Positions 43,377 to 57,700 of a stretch of 64,000 bases of DNA are shown in pieces (the stretch's first letter is position 1; the number at the start of each line of letters is the position of its first letter). The notes below the pieces were generated by a model, which was not told the origin of the DNA, ran no database searches, and saw nothing but the letters and a program-made list of their open reading frames with translations. The stretch is from Diplocarpon mali (Eukaryota; Ascomycota; Leotiomycetes; Helotiales; Drepanopezizaceae). The stretch covers positions 1-64,000 of the forward strand of contig JAENRP010000182.1 of the NCBI GenBank assembly GCA_024741835.1, in the 5' to 3' direction. A program made the translations under genes and the position numbers.

Positions 43377-46300
43377 AGTAATTTAACTTGCGGTCTTAGA
43401 TTAGGAATCAAATCTAGAATTTTAAAAAATAGTATATTTAGCATTTTATCAGCTTAACAATTAAGAAAAAAGAAAAATAAGGTAGAGAAGAGAGTTCGTT
43501 TTATAAATTTCAATAATTTACTAATCATTTTAAAAAACTTAAAAACTACTTATAGGCTAGACCTATAAGTAAAAAATAATAAAATTACTAATAATATTTC
43601 TATTTATATACTTTAAATTAATAACTTAGAAAATCTTTTATTTATTTTTAAAAAGGAAAATTCGGACTATTTTATAAGATTTAATAAAAAAGGAAAGAAG
43701 TAGAGAAGTATAATACTAGCTAATATTCGAATTATATATAAAAGCAAGGCTAATAAAGTACAACTAGTAGATTAGGGAATCTCTAATAGCTTAAAGCCTA
43801 AAGGACTAGATAATTAATTTAAATAAGATAAGAAGCTTTAACCTTTAAAGCTAAGTAGCAAATTCGATAAGTTTATTATAAGCAGATTTTCTAATAAACC
43901 TATTAAATATCAACTAATAAAAGAATATTTCGATATACTAAAAATTAGAAAAGACTTAATAGAGTAAGAATGCAAACTACTTTATAAAACCTTAATAAAT
44001 CAAAAGGATACCTTAGCTTTTAATTAAACGGAACTTAGCTAGATTTAAAAAGAGGTTACGCCTTATATTAAGATTAAGATAATACCTTATAAAGCTTAGT
44101 AAGAGAAAACATTTAGGGTCCCTAAAGCTCTTTAAGAAAAGGTAATCGAAATATTAAAGGATAGGCTAAAGCAAAGTATTCTTGAGTTTTATAATAGCCC
44201 TTATAAGAACAAATGGTTCCTAATTATTAAAAAGAAGAAGGGAACTTATAAACTAATAATAGTAGTAGTAAAGATAAACCGAGTAACTATTAAAGATACT
44301 AATATTCCTTTAAATATAGATGAGTTCTTAAATAAATTCGTAAGATTAACCCGCAGCTCTCTTATTAACTTCTTCTTTAAATATAACCAATTCATTCTTA
44401 ACGTTAAATCGAGAGATATAATAGTAATTTAAACCCCTCTTAAGCTACTTCAAATAATAAGATTACTTTAAGGGGCTATAAATTCGATCGCTCAATTTAT
44501 TTAAGTAATCTATAAGATACTAGTAGATTATATACCTAATATTACGCTCCCTTATATAGATAATATAAGAGTAAAAGGATCAAAATTATTCTATAATTAT
44601 AAAGAAGTTCTCTTTAGCATATAGCGATTTATAATAGAATACATTTAGAACCTAGATTAAGTGCTTATATAATTTGAAAAGGCAAAAGCAATAGTTGGTC
44701 CGAAGTTATAATACTATCTTCTATCGATAGAAATTATTAGTTTTATTACTAATTCCAATAGCCGAAGACCTTAAAGGGCTAAAGTACTTAAAATCGATAA
44801 ATAAAAGAGGTATAATAATATAGCAGAAGCTTGCGCGTTTATTAGCATTATAGTATACTATTGCATTTAGATTAAGGATTTTACTAAAAAGGCAGTACTT
44901 ATTTACTTCTTGTTTTAGAAAGGGGCTGAGTTTTAATAGGAGGAACCCTAAATAGAGGCTATAAAACAACTGAAGTAGGCGTTGCTTAAGGCGCCTTATC
45001 TAATTAAAATAGACTATAGAGCTAACGCTAGGCTAATTATATTAATAGTTGACGCAAGCTTAATTAGATAGGGTACTATCCTTTAATAAGCTAATAGCTA
45101 GTAAAAAAGACATTTAGCTTACTTTGAAAGTAGTCTTTAGAATCTAATAGAAATAAAGTATAATACTATTAAATAGGAATGTAAAGGCGCTTTAAAAGTA
45201 ATGAAAAAGATAAGAAGCAACCTTTATAGTACTTACTTCATTTTTAAAACTGATGCTAAAGTACTAGTAGAATAATTAAATAGAGCTATAAGCGACCTAC
45301 TAAAAGCCTTGCTAATAAAATGGATTGCTTAGATAAGACTAATAGACTTTAAAGTCAAATATATTTTAAGAATAAAAAATACTACTATTAATAGCCTTTT
45401 AAAAAGAACTCGGCCCTACCTCTTTAATTTAATTAAAGAAGATGAAATAGATATTAATAAGTAGGTAGAAAACGAAGTTGGTTATCTATTAATATATTGC
45501 CTTAAAGGGACTTAATTTGCGAGCCTAGCCTATAAGTCAAATAAGAGAATTTTATCACTTAACTACTTAAGTAACTTTAAAGAAATCGCAAAGTTTTTAA
45601 TTATGCTTAAATAACTAAAGATAGTTACTTTTAAGGATTTTCAGAAATTTAAAGCTAAAGCTCTAATTTATCTAATATAAGGAAGATAATTATTTAAAAG
45701 GAGTAATAACTTATTCCTTATACAATTCTGCTTAAATAATAAAAAACTAAAGGCTAAGACTATCTAAGATATTTATAAGGAAACTAGCTACTAAGGAGCT
45801 AAGTCTACCTACTACTAACTCTTAAGGAAATTCTTTTAAAAGGGTTCTTTTAAAGATTGCAAAGCCTTTATAAAAAGTTGCGTCCCTTATTAGAAACAAA
45901 AACCTAATTGTAAAGAGAATCCCTTATTCCTAACCTAGCTATTAGGCCTTTTCTATAAAGTCAGTTTTAATATTATATAAGTACTAATAATTGAAAATAG
46001 GATTATATATTTTATTCTAGTAAAGGAAGACCTATTAAGATAGCTTAAAAGATAACCTTTAAGATCTGCTAACTTTAAATCTATTGTAAAGTTCCTTTAG
46101 GAAGATATAGTCTATTATTATAGACTTTTTAGCAGACTAACTATTAATAGAGGCTTTGAAAATAAAGGAATAGTTAAAGCTTTTTTATAAAAATATAGTA
46201 TTAAGTGGGTTCAAATCTTAGCGTATAACTCGAAAGCTAATAGAGTAGTAAAGCGAGGATATTGCAATATTCTTAATAGGCTATTTAAAGTTACTTATAG

Positions 46301-47183
46301 AGGATTTAAAAATTAGATAAAACACTTTTATAAAATACTCTTTACTTATCGAATAATAATTTATAAATCGATTAGAGTTATACTATTTTTCCTTATCTAT
46401 AATAGAGAGGTATAGCTCCCTTTTAAATCCTAATAGCCTATTTAAAGATTGTTCAACTATAGTTAAATTTAAAACCGTTCCAATTTACTTATAATAAGAT
46501 GCTGATAACTTAAGCTTTAAGATATAAATATAGAGGAAATTATTTTATAAAAGAAACGATATTAAGAAAAAGCTAAGGAAGCATAGGCTGCTTTTAAAGT
46601 ACTTAAAATATACCCTATTCGAAAAGATGATCTTATTCTAATTTATAATATTATAAGAAGTATTAATATATTAGCAGATACTAAACTTAACTATCGATAG
46701 CTTAATCTATTTAAGGTTAAATCTAAGTAAAAAGAAAAGGGATACTATTCTCTTTAGGAACTTAATAGAATTAATATTAAAGGAATATTTGCAATCAATT
46801 AACTAAAGCGCTTTTATTAATACGATTAGACCTTATTCCTTTTAAAAGACGAATTAGAAATTAATATAACCTTTGAATCTTTTATAAGAACTGATAGCAA
46901 TATAAGTAATTTTAAACCCTTAAATAAAGATTAAGATTTTTTCAACTTAACTTATAAGCCGGTCCTATAAGTAAAGAATATTAAAATACCTAACTAATCG
47001 CAACCTTAAGTTATTATTCTTAAAATATCCGAAGAACGCAAGTAAGAATATTAAACGATTTCTTAACCTATCAATTATCTTACCTTCCTTTAATCCTTAT
47101 TTTTACATTTTTAGCAAGGTCGCTTCTTTTATTATTTAAGATATAGATCTTTTAAGATCACTTTAAATTCTTGCCTACTTTGA
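43377..47183 (+). pseudogene. Gypsy-2 Pol (RT, RNase H, integrase)
   Basis: Homologue of 15669-19472, ending at the conserved TGA 47181-47183. Same domain order; the RT active site (about 44555) reads YI-D/N-N after RIP. Palindromes at 43386-43408, 43548-43570, 45515-45537 and 46950-46972 correspond one-to-one with those in gypsy-1. The antisense open stretch 44721-44969 is a by-product. Confidence 0.82.
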
Positions 47184-47365
47184 CTTATTTTACATTTTTA
47201 ATATTAGCCTTTAATTATAGCATTTCTATTACTTTCTTTAAATAATAAACAAAAGTCCAATTTCCTTAATATATATATAGTAAACCTATTGTAGCTTATA
47301 TGCCCTTTTAATTCTTATATCTTATTGAAATCTCTTATTTATACTCCTTATCTTTTATAAGTAAT

Positions 47366-50158
47366 ATGCCTTTAAAGAACTTATAAATAGTTTTGTCTAT
47401 TATAATAAGGGATAAATAAGCATTAGTTATAAACTTCTCTTAGGATAGTAGAGCTATTGTATTATTAGAGAGCTTTAAATCGACTACGCAGCCTTAGGAG
47501 ATATAGAGTAATAAAAACTCCTTTTAGCTTATGCAAATGCTATTAATAACCTTTTAACCTAAGTGGCCCTTGGAATTCTCTAATTTGACAACTTCTTAAT
47601 TAAAGAATTAAGATTAAAGGGAATCTTTAGAAAGGAATTCTTAATTGATGCAAATTAATATATAACCTTAGCTAATACTTTTAAAATAGACTAAGATAAA
47701 AGAGAAGAATCTATTTAATAATTAGATAATTTAGCTACTAATAAGAGAGGACTCCTATTTTATTTACGCTTTCTAATAAATATTAATTCTAATAATAAAA
47801 GATAAGTATTATTAAAAATTCTTAAGGAAAATACTCCTATTGCTAGAGCTATTCAAATTCTCAATTTCTTTATTATTTAAGAAGAAGTAGTAAAATTCTA
47901 AGGCAATCGAATTCGCAGTTGTAGATTTATAGGTCTATTTAATATAGTACTTATAGCAGCTAATAGGGCTATAAAAAGATCAAATTAAGCTATAGATATT
48001 ACTTTACCTAATAGTACTATTATTAATATACTAAGGCTCTACGCTTTTACTTATAGTTTGCTTATTTTAAAAGAGAATTAGACTCTTATAATAGAGTTTA
48101 AATGAGATTTCTTTAATAATAAAGAAGGGAATTAGTTATTTATAGTTAAGCTTGCCTTAAAATTCGCTTTTTAGCTTAAAGATATAATAAGTGCTAATCT
48201 ATATGATTTGACTTATAGTCCTAGATTAGGAATTAGAAATAAGAATTTTAAAACTAGATCTAACTTACCTTTTGCTAAAATGATTCTAGAAACTACTACT
48301 AAATAAACTGCTTAAACGCTTAGCGTAGCCTTTTTAAAGTTTTTAAAATCTTTAAAGGACTCTCCTTTAGCTAAACGACCTATTTTAGCTTAACCTTTAA
48401 GAAGGATAGATCGTTTAATAGCTACTTTAGCTAATTTATAATTTAAAATTAAGGGATTGTGCGCTTGCTTAAACTCCTTCCTTAATAACTTAAAGGAGCT
48501 AGTTCTTAACTTCTTTATATCTATATATAACTGTTTTAAAAATGATAAGGTAGGAGAAGACCCTATTCTTATTACTTTAAAGATAATTAAAAGAGCTATT
48601 AGATAGATTTAATAGCTTATCTTAGATAAGTTCACCTCTATAGATATTATTTAATTCTTTAATAATTATAAAAGTTAAGAACCTAATCTCTTAAATGCTA
48701 AGCAAGACTATTTTATCTTATAAGAAAGAGAATGCAAAGAGGAATCTATTAATTAGGATATTTATAATTATAGCAATATACCTTAATTGGTTATTCTTAA
48801 CCTTAAGCTTAAAGAATAATATAATATTCAAGTATCCTTTATAATAAAAACTTGCTTTTAATAGTATCTTCTTAGTATAAGAATCGAAGGGAGAAGACTT
48901 TGCGACCTTTATATTCGCTCTCTTTCGGTTTACTATAGTCTTAATTATAAAGGATTTAATATTAATAAAACTATTAAATACCTTGAACTTCTTTATATAG
49001 TAGAAGATATCGATCTTTTTTTAATCTACTTTAATAATTAATTCTTTATCTCTTTAAAGATACGCAAATCTAACCTATTAATAATAGAAGTATCTCTAAG
49101 TGCTATAAAATTCAAGGCTAATCCTAAAGCCTTAAAAGTGTTAAAGCCGATTAAATAGAACAATTCCTTTTTATCAATATTATTAAGTAATAAATAGCAA
49201 GAGGAAATAGAAGAAGAAAGGTCAATTGTAATGCCTAAACCCTTTGGATACCGCTTCTTAACCGATAATTTTACTATTAATAATAGTGCTTTTATAAGTA
49301 TATTACTTTCTATTATAAGATAAGAAGTAGAAATATATCTTTATTACTTCTGCCTTATAGATAGCGCGACCTTTATACTTTCTTATTTTCTTTATAATAT
49401 AATATTCAATCTTACTTAATAAGTCCTTCAAATATACTATAGACTCTACCTCTTAGCTATAATAGCAAGAAGTAAAGGAACCTATTAGCTTATAGCCTAC
49501 CCTAAACCTCCTTAATTGATTGGCCTTAGTCTTTATAATTAAGTCGTTTTAATAAAGAGAGATATAAGTATTACTAATAAAGAAATTCCGATTTTCACTT
49601 GCGGTCTTAGCCTACGAGTCAATTTTATTAGAAAGTAAGTCTTAGATTATTAGATCCTATCGATTAGATAAGGGCCAGCTTCTAAAAGCCTTAATAGGTA
49701 AGTCGGCTCTTAATCGAATATGAAACTCACTCTATTTATAAAGAAGATAAGTCGATAGACTTCCTAAGCACTTAGTTTAAAATCTCAACTAGCTCAAATG
49801 ACTATAAAATTAAAGTAAAAGGAGATCTTACAACCTATTACTAATAATAGCAATCCAATTATAGTAATAATAAAATAGGGATACCTTCTTAAAATGCTTT
49901 TAGATAATTCTTATAGGACTAGTGGTTTTATAGCCTTTTACAATAATTATATAGCCATTTGCGATAAGAATACTTTAGAAAATGAGACTCGAATCTCTGA
50001 TCTTATCTTTTTAGTCTTTGCTTTAAAGCAACCTCTAGTACCTTAATAGATTAACGTAAATAGAACTACTATACCTTTTAAGGCAGCTTTTCATCTTGAA
50101 AACTGCAGCAGCCTTTTTAAAGCTATTATTAGTCGACGCTTTTAAATAGATCTATTGG
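47366..50158 (+). pseudogene. Gypsy-2 ORF3, truncated by gypsy-3
   Basis: Starts at ATG 47366-47368 as in gypsy-1 (19657). Homologous through the conserved LYN block (about 49390) and palindromes at 48211-48233 and 49597-49619. Ends at 50158 in the C-terminal third where gypsy-3 is inserted. Confidence 0.72.
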
Positions 50159-50405
50159 TATAAAACTTAGGGGGGAGACAATACAAGAATAGGCCTAAGG
50201 GAAGACCTAAAAACAAGAGGAGGAAGTACTATAAGCGGGCTCTTTTAGACAAGATATTAGGGATAAGTCCCAAGTATAAGGTATATTTAGTACTATAGCG
50301 ACACGCGCTGTCTTTATATATAGAAGATGGCCCTTTTATCTTCCTACTATCCTGCGCCGATTATATAATATATATTATAAGACCTATCTATCTTAGGTCT
50401 TTATA
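50159..50405 (-). repeat. 3' LTR of gypsy-3
   Basis: About 247 bp, reverse complement of the gypsy-1 LTRs. Because it lies opposite to the gypsy-2 5' LTR (32347), the pair can look like terminal inverted repeats; the internal order shows they belong to different elements. Confidence 0.86.
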
Positions 50406-50585
50406 TATATCTTAAATAATAAAAGTAGTAGCCCTTACTACTATTAATAAAGAATATAAAATAATATAAGTTAAAGCAATAGTATATCAATTACTAGTAA
50501 ACCTTAAGTGCGAGAAAACTAATATATTAAAAGGCTTAAACTAAGGCTATATTATTATTAAAGGTAAAAGAAAAAAAAGGGAAGT

Positions 50586-50702
50586 NNNNNNNNNNNNNNN
50601 NNNNNNNNNNNNNNNNNNNNNNNNNNNNNNNNNNNNNNNNNNNNNNNNNNNNNNNNNNNNNNNNNNNNNNNNNNNNNNNNNNNNNNNNNNNNNNNNNNNN
50701 NN
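50586..50702. other. Assembly gap (117 N)
   Basis: Bordered on the right by a TATATATATA run (50703-50719). Same relative position as the gap at 27106-27168. Confidence 0.99.
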
Positions 50703-50810
50703 TTATATATATATATATAGCTTTTCACCTATAGGCTAGGCCTAGGAGTTAGAAAATGAAACTAGCAAAACAAATAAGCTATGGAATTGTAAAAACAATT
50801 AAAAATAGTA

Positions 50811-53800
50811 TTAACCTAAATATCAATTTTCCTTAGTTCTCTTTAAAGGGTAGGGAAACCTATTATTAAATAATACTCTCTTTGCTAAACGACTACTTCT
50901 TCTTATAATATTACTATTAGTATCCGATAAGATAGGTCTTAGTATAGTAGGAGCTTTAGTAGTTTAAGCAAATGCTAGTATACTTTAGCGGCTTCTACTA
51001 ATAGGGAGAGAGACTTATATAGTAGTATTATTGTTATTATTATTATTATTATCTTTAAGGGAATTGTCGATAATAGAAGAGAAGGAGGCAGGAGATTCTA
51101 TAGATACTACTTCCTTAGCCTTGCCCTTTGCTAAATCAAGTTGCAGGCTAGGCCTAGGAGTTATATTAGGTATCTTTATATAAGGTTTCTTAGTGCTATA
51201 CTTCTTAAATAGAATCGTCTTATCAATTATATTATTAGCTTTAATATTATCATTAGAGCCTCTTATCTTAGTCTACGACTTATCTTTATATAGTTGCAGC
51301 TCTAGCTATTAAATTAGCTTCTAAGTATTAATAAAATCTTTAAAAAGTTCTTATTTATATTTCTTTAAATATGCTATTAGCTAAATCACATCTTTTGCAA
51401 ATAAATCCTTTATAGTTATTACTACTAATAGGTTACTCTAGGGTCTCTTTCCTATAAGAGCCTCCGATAGGAGGCCACCTTTTATCATACTAAGGGTTAT
51501 ACGAAACTTAGTAAACAATTTACCTGCAATATTCTATCTTATAGGTTAAGGTCACTTTATATTAATAGAGTTAATGATAAAATCCTTTAAGTCAGTACTA
51601 TTCTCAAGTGCTCTATTTCCAACCACCTTAGTATAATTATTACTAATTATCAAAAAACCGCCTTTGCCAGGTTCCTATTTAGACTTTAGGTTAACGAATA
51701 TGCCTTATCTTATAAATACTGAAAATGGGATAGTCTTATTAGAAATATATTCCTCTAAGGGCGTTCTTTATTTAATACTTAGTTCTTTTCATTAACTAGC
51801 GCTTTATACCAGGTTTATTAAGACCTATTAAGCATTTTTAAGCCTAGGTAGTATAAGGATTAATAACTCGTGCGACTTTTCCTATATTGCAAATTGTCTA
51901 ATGGACTGCTTAGCTACTAGAATCATATAGTAATCGATAGTCCTATTATTAAGCATAGTAACTTATAAGCTAGGCCTAGGAGTCAATCTAACGAATCTTG
52001 TATTAGCGTCAATTCTAATAGAAACTACTTTCGTATAATAGTCAATCCCTATAAATTGCACCAGCTTAGGATATATTACTAACTTATATAAAGAATTATA
52101 ATAAGTTAGCAGAGCACTTAGATACAATCCATAGTGCATTCTTAGCATTTGTTATATTAGACTATAAGTTATATTATAAAGAAATGCAGATAGAGGTGCT
52201 AGTTTCTTATTAGATACTCGAAAATGATATTTATATATTTCCAGTTCTTCTTATACTAATACTAAAAATAAAGTCTTTATGCGAGAACTATGACTATATA
52301 TGCGTATAGTACTTAGAAAAGCGCAGCTGAACAATTTAGGCATATTTAAAAACACTTTACTATAAAGTGATATTAAGTTATTGCTAGCTAGTATAGCACT
52401 ATACTAGGCAGGAGTCTAGGCGATATTATAGAATAATTTCAAAGCTTTAAGCTCTACTTTAAACTTAGCGAAACCTAACAATATATCTTTCTTAACCTAG
52501 CTCGCTATTCTATTGCTAATGGCCATAATTGCATAATTCCCTAGGTATAGTAAAAATAGCTTTAGGTCAGGGGCAGTGCAAAATTTATAGATATTAAATA
52601 ACATATCTTTATTATTAAGGCCTATTATTGCCAGCCCATAGTACTGCGCGTATTATTATTTATAAAGGGCGCAGAATTTATTAAAATTAAAGTCCTCAAA
52701 CGTTCCTACCACAAATTTAAAGAGTCTTATTTTCATTTCTAGTATTACTATAATCTTAAACCTATCGCTATGCTATAGTATTATCTTAATATTAAAGGGA
52801 ACTTAATAGCATTCTATAGAGATAATAGTTATATTATCTTCTGACTTTTCTTTAAGAATATAGTAGTTACTATTCAATTTCTTATAGTTGATAAAGAACT
52901 ATATGATATTATCTATAGAGAATTCGTCTTACTATAACTTCATAATCTGTTTAATAGCCCTTGCCGTTCCCTCTTATACTAATAAAACTTCTCTTTGACC
53001 TTCTTTCTTTAAACGTTTCATTATTAACTTATAGAATTTTAGGACGAATTTTTGCAAGTCCTTAGGGAAGGATTGTATAATATTAGTAATATCTTTCTTA
53101 TTATTATTAAAAATCTCTAGCATATTAGGGATAGTATTACTTTCTTCATCTGACATTTCATTATCTAAGTCTATATTATTACGCGTATTAACCCGCGGGC
53201 CAGGCTCGCGAGTCAATTTCTTTGCCACTAGTATTTAGGATATTTAAGGCATTTCTAAGGACAGCGATTTAAACTCATTTGAGTCTAATGAATAAGGGTT
53301 ATAATAGTTAGCAATTTGTATTCTTAGTATTATAGGCACCTTATGCTCAAGGACCTCCTCCTCATATGGTACTTCCACTTATAGGCCGGGCCTATGGGTC
53401 AAATCTTCCTTATTAGTCTGTTCTACTAAGGGTAGCAGCAGCTTCGAAGCAGCAGATATAACAAATTCCTATCTCTTTAACTTATTATTAAAGAAGTTCA
53501 TTATATACTTAGCCAGGTAAATCATCTTTTCTTTTATAATAAGCAGTCTGCACTATAATTGTTAAAGGCCAAGGGTGTTTAAAACAGTTTAGTTGGGAAG
53601 TGCGAAATTGTTATACTATAAAGGATTATCTTTTATAGTTTGAATAGTAAAGTGCATAATAGTACTTAAGAACCTTACGAACTTTCTGCTTCTTATGCTA
53701 TTTCCTTAGAGTTTCTTTATACCCTCTTATATTATAAAATGGTTTAACACCTATATGGCCTTTGCTATAGGTTAGTAGGTTTTAAAGATTTTACTAAGCC

Positions 53801-54290
53801 CCTGTAGGGCATTATTAGCGGTAATATCATTTATAAAGTGACTCTGGAAAAGCATACCTCAGGTGCCTTTAGTAAATTGTCTTAGCCTCTTTATATATTT
53901 ATCTTTCTTATCTCAGTTCTTTTGAAACAAATCCACTGAGTTAGCATACCCTTAGTACTTTTATAAAAATTTCTTATAGTCAATACCTTTAATCTTAAGT
54001 TTATTATCAAGGAAGTCATTAAACCTTAGAAATCCTTCTTCTATAGTAGAAATCCTATAATTAAGTATATTAATAGATAAGTTTAAGAATACTTATTATT
54101 CTATTTCGCCTAACGTTCTATAGGTAGTTACTATATCTTCTAATGATCTTAAAGCTTTTCTATCCTAAGAAAATCCTCCTTTTAATATTAGTTTATTATT
54201 AGGAGTGCTTAGGGATTTGCTGCCTAAGGCAATAACTGCTATGCTCTTCTTAAGTGTGGCTTTCTTAAATGAGTTTAAGGGCGCTATAGT
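50811..54290 (-). pseudogene. Gypsy-3 ORF4
   Basis: Minus-strand homologue of 23538-27011, stop at 50811-50813. It keeps two of the longest open stretches in the region: residues MLRMHYGLYLSALLTYYNSL onward (52148-51963), and 84 residues around KDLQKFVLKFYKLIMKRLKK (53228-52974). Palindromes at 51139, 51961, 53191 and 53377, all at the gypsy-1 positions. Being less mutated in places, it is the best template for studying ORF4. Function unknown. Confidence 0.72.
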
Positions 54291-54739
54291 GAATCAGCTT
54301 ATTAAGAAACGTAGAGCTAAATAAGTAGATGATTATTAGGAAAGATTAATCGATATAAGAGGCTTATATTAGAAAAGATTGATAATAGATAGATAATAGT
54401 AGTAGTGTTAGTATTATAGGTTTAATAGGGTTATAGAAAAAGTAAAAAAAAGTAAAATCGTAATACAAGGAGAGGCTTATTTATAAAGTTTAGAATCGCA
54501 CTAATGCACAAAGGAAAAGTAGGTATAATAAGCTTAGAAGTAGGAATAAAAGTAGGGTATAACGCATATAAGGACCTATAATTGGTAAATGATAATTATC
54601 AAAGGTAAGGATGATATTTTAAAGGTAAGCGTTAAAAAGTTGTATATAAAGGAAATAATCAAAGGATAGATTATATAAAGAATAAAATAAAGTAAAGAAT
54701 ATATATAAAATAGAATAATAAATAAAGAATAAAGAGGTG
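54291..54739 (-). other. AT-rich spacer between ORF3 and ORF4 of gypsy-3
   Basis: Homologous to 23066-23537; no feature beyond AT-richness seen. Confidence 0.5.
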
Positions 54740-57700
54740 CTAGTATTTAGGAAGTAGATAATCTTAAAAAAGATTTAACTCGAATTCATAAGTCCTTTAA
54801 ATAGTCTTTTCTAAGGGTAATAGGCTAGATTCCTTAGATTGCTTAACTTAATTGTTGGTTCTATTATCACTTTGGAGTCTTCTTCTCTTATATTAATTCT
54901 TACCTCTTAGCGATTTCTCTAATTCAGGTGCCTCTATTAAAGGAACCTCTATTTATACCCTTAGGTTTAGTAACCGAGGTTTATCCGAACTATCTCGTAG
55001 GCTTAAGCCAGCCGAGTCTAACCTTACTTGTAGGCTGGGCTCGCGAGTCAGTCTTGGCGTTTCTAAGCTTAAGGGTAAAAACAGGGGATTAGTACCTAAA
55101 TTAGGGTCTAATACTATACTAAAGTCTTAGTTTATCTCTTTTCTAAATTTTCTTATAATAATACCTTTATTAATTAGTGCATTAGGCTCTTAGATAGCAT
55201 TTACTTTATTACACTATCCCTAAGACTTAAGTCTATAAAGAAGCGACTTAGTATTTATAATATTCATCTAGGCCTTAATAAGGGCGTTAAAGAGCTTTTG
55301 ATTATATTCTATAAGGTGGATTTTCAATTTATCTTTATTAAAAAGAAATAACTCCTATACTTCGATTATAACTAATAGATCCGTCTAAAAGCGTTAATTA
55401 ACAATAGCTTTAAAGAGGCTACTATAGTTCTTAAGATGAAAAGCTGCTTTAAAAGGTGCAGTAGTTCTACTTGCGTTAATTTATTAAGGTATTAAAGGTT
55501 GCTTTAAAGCAAAGATTTAAAAGATAAAATCGGAGATTCAAGTCTTATTTTCTAAGGTATTATTATTAAGGACGGCTATGTAATTATTATAAAAGGCTAT
55601 AAAACCACTAGTCTTATAAGAATTGTTTAAAAGTATTTTAAGAAGGTATCTCTATTTTATTATTATTATAATTGGATTGCTATTATTAGTAATAGGTTGC
55701 AAGATCTCCTTTTGCTTTAACTTTGCGGTCATTTAAGCTAATTAAGATTTTGAACCAAGTACTTAAGAAGTCTATTGACTTATCTTCTTCGCAGATAGAG
55801 TAAGTTTTACAATCAACTAAGAGCCGACCTACCTATTAAGGCTTTTAAAAGCTGGCCCTTATCTGATTAGTAGGATCTGATAATCTAAGACTTGCTTTCT
55901 AATAAAATTGACTCGCGGGCTAGGACCGCGAGTGAAAATCGGAATTTCTTTATTAGTAGCACTTGTATCTCTTTTTATTAAAACGACTTAATTATAAAGA
56001 CTAAGGCTAATCAATTAAAGAGGTTTAAAGTAGGCTATAAGCTAATAGGCTCCTCTACTTTTCACTATTATAGCTAAGAGGTAGAGTTTATAATGCATTT
56101 AAAGGACTTATTAAGTAAGGCTAAATATTATATTATAGAGAAAATAAGAAAGTATAAAGGTTACGTTATCTATAAGGCAGAAGTAATAAAGGTACATCTC
56201 TACTTCTTATCTTATAATAAAGAGGAATATACCTATAAAAGCACTATTATTAGTAGTAAAATTATCAGTTAAGAAGCGGCATCCGAAGGGTTCAGGTATT
56301 ACAATTGACCCTTCTTCCTTTATTTCCTCTTGCTATTTATTGCTTAATAATATTGAAAAGAAAGAATTATTCTATTTAATCGGCTTTAATACCTTTAAGG
56401 CTTTAGGATCAGCCTTGAATTTTATAGCACTTAAAGATGCCTCTATTATTAATAGGTTAGATTTGCATATCCTTAAAGAGATAAAGAACTAATTATTAAA
56501 GTAGATTAGAAAAAGATTAATATCTTTTACTATATAAAGAAGTTCGAGGTATTTAATAGTTTTATTAATATCAAATCCTTTATAATTAAGACTATAGTAA
56601 ACCAAAAGAGAGCAAATATAAAGGTCGCAAAGTCTTCTTCCTTCGATTCCTATATTAAGAAGATACTATTAAAAGTAAGTCTTTATTGCAAAGGACACTT
56701 GAATATTATATTATTCTCTAAGCTTAAGGTTGAGAATAACCAATTAAGGCATATTGCTACAATTATAAATATCTTAATTAATAGATTCCTTTTCGTATTC
56801 TCTTTCTTATAAGATAAAATAGTCTCGCTTAGCATTTAAGAGACTAGGTTCTTAACTTTTATAATTATTAAAGAATTAAATAATATCTATAAAGGCGAAC
56901 TTATCTAAGATAAGCTATTAAATCTATCTAATAGCTCTCTTAATTATCTTTAGAGCAATAGGAATAAGGTCTTCCCTTATATTATTATTTCTAAAATAGT
57001 TATATATAGATATAAAGAAGTTAAGAACTAGCTCCTTTAAGTTATTAGAAAAGGAGTCTAAGTAAGCGCGCAATCCTTTAGTTTTAAATTGCAAATTAGC
57101 TAAAGTGGCTATCGAATGATCTATCCTTTTTAAAGGTTAAGCTAAAATAAGTCGTTTAGCTAAAGGAGAGTCTTTTAAAGATTCTAAAAATTCTAAAGAG
57201 GCTATATTAAGCGTTTAAGTAGTTTATTTAATAGCGGTTTCTAGAATTATTTTAATAAAAGGTAGGTTAAGTCCAGTTTTAAAATTCTTATTTCTAACTC
57301 TTAATCTAGGACTATAAGTTAAATTATATAGTTTAGCACTTATTATATCTTTAGGTTAAGAAGCGAATTTTAAGGCAGGCTTAATTATAAATAACCAATT
57401 CCCTTTTTTATTATTAAAGAAATCTCGTTTAAACCTTATTATAAGAGTCCAGTTCTCTTTTAAAATAAGCAAACTATAAGCAGAAGCGCAGAGCCTTAGT
57501 ATATTAATAATAGTGCTATTAGGTAGGGTAATATCTATAGCTTAATTTGATCTTTTTATAGCCCTATTAGCTATTATAAGTACTATATTAAATAGGCCTA
57601 TAAATTTGCGATTGCAAATTCGATTGCCTTAGAATTTTACTACTCCTTTTTAAATAATAAAGAAATTGAGAATCTGAATAGCTTTAGTAGTAGGAGTATT

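Larger units (their letters stand above)
32347..50158 (+). mobile_element. Gypsy-2 (truncated in window), host of copia-C and gypsy-3
   Basis: Second copy of the gypsy family: LTR 32347-32591, Gag, Pol and ORF3 up to 50158, where gypsy-3 is inserted in opposite orientation. Copia-C interrupts Gag at 35382/42575-42580. It is clearly more RIP-mutated than gypsy-1: many TGC, CAA and CAG triplets of gypsy-1 are TAC, TAA and TAG here. ORF4 and the 3' LTR would lie right of gypsy-3, outside the window. Confidence 0.88.

Noticed and set aside
32347..50405. A DNA transposon with 245-bp terminal inverted repeats
   Set aside because: The two inverted segments are the 5' LTR of gypsy-2 and the 3' LTR of gypsy-3. 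Gypsy-1 shows the same segment as direct repeats with a target duplication.
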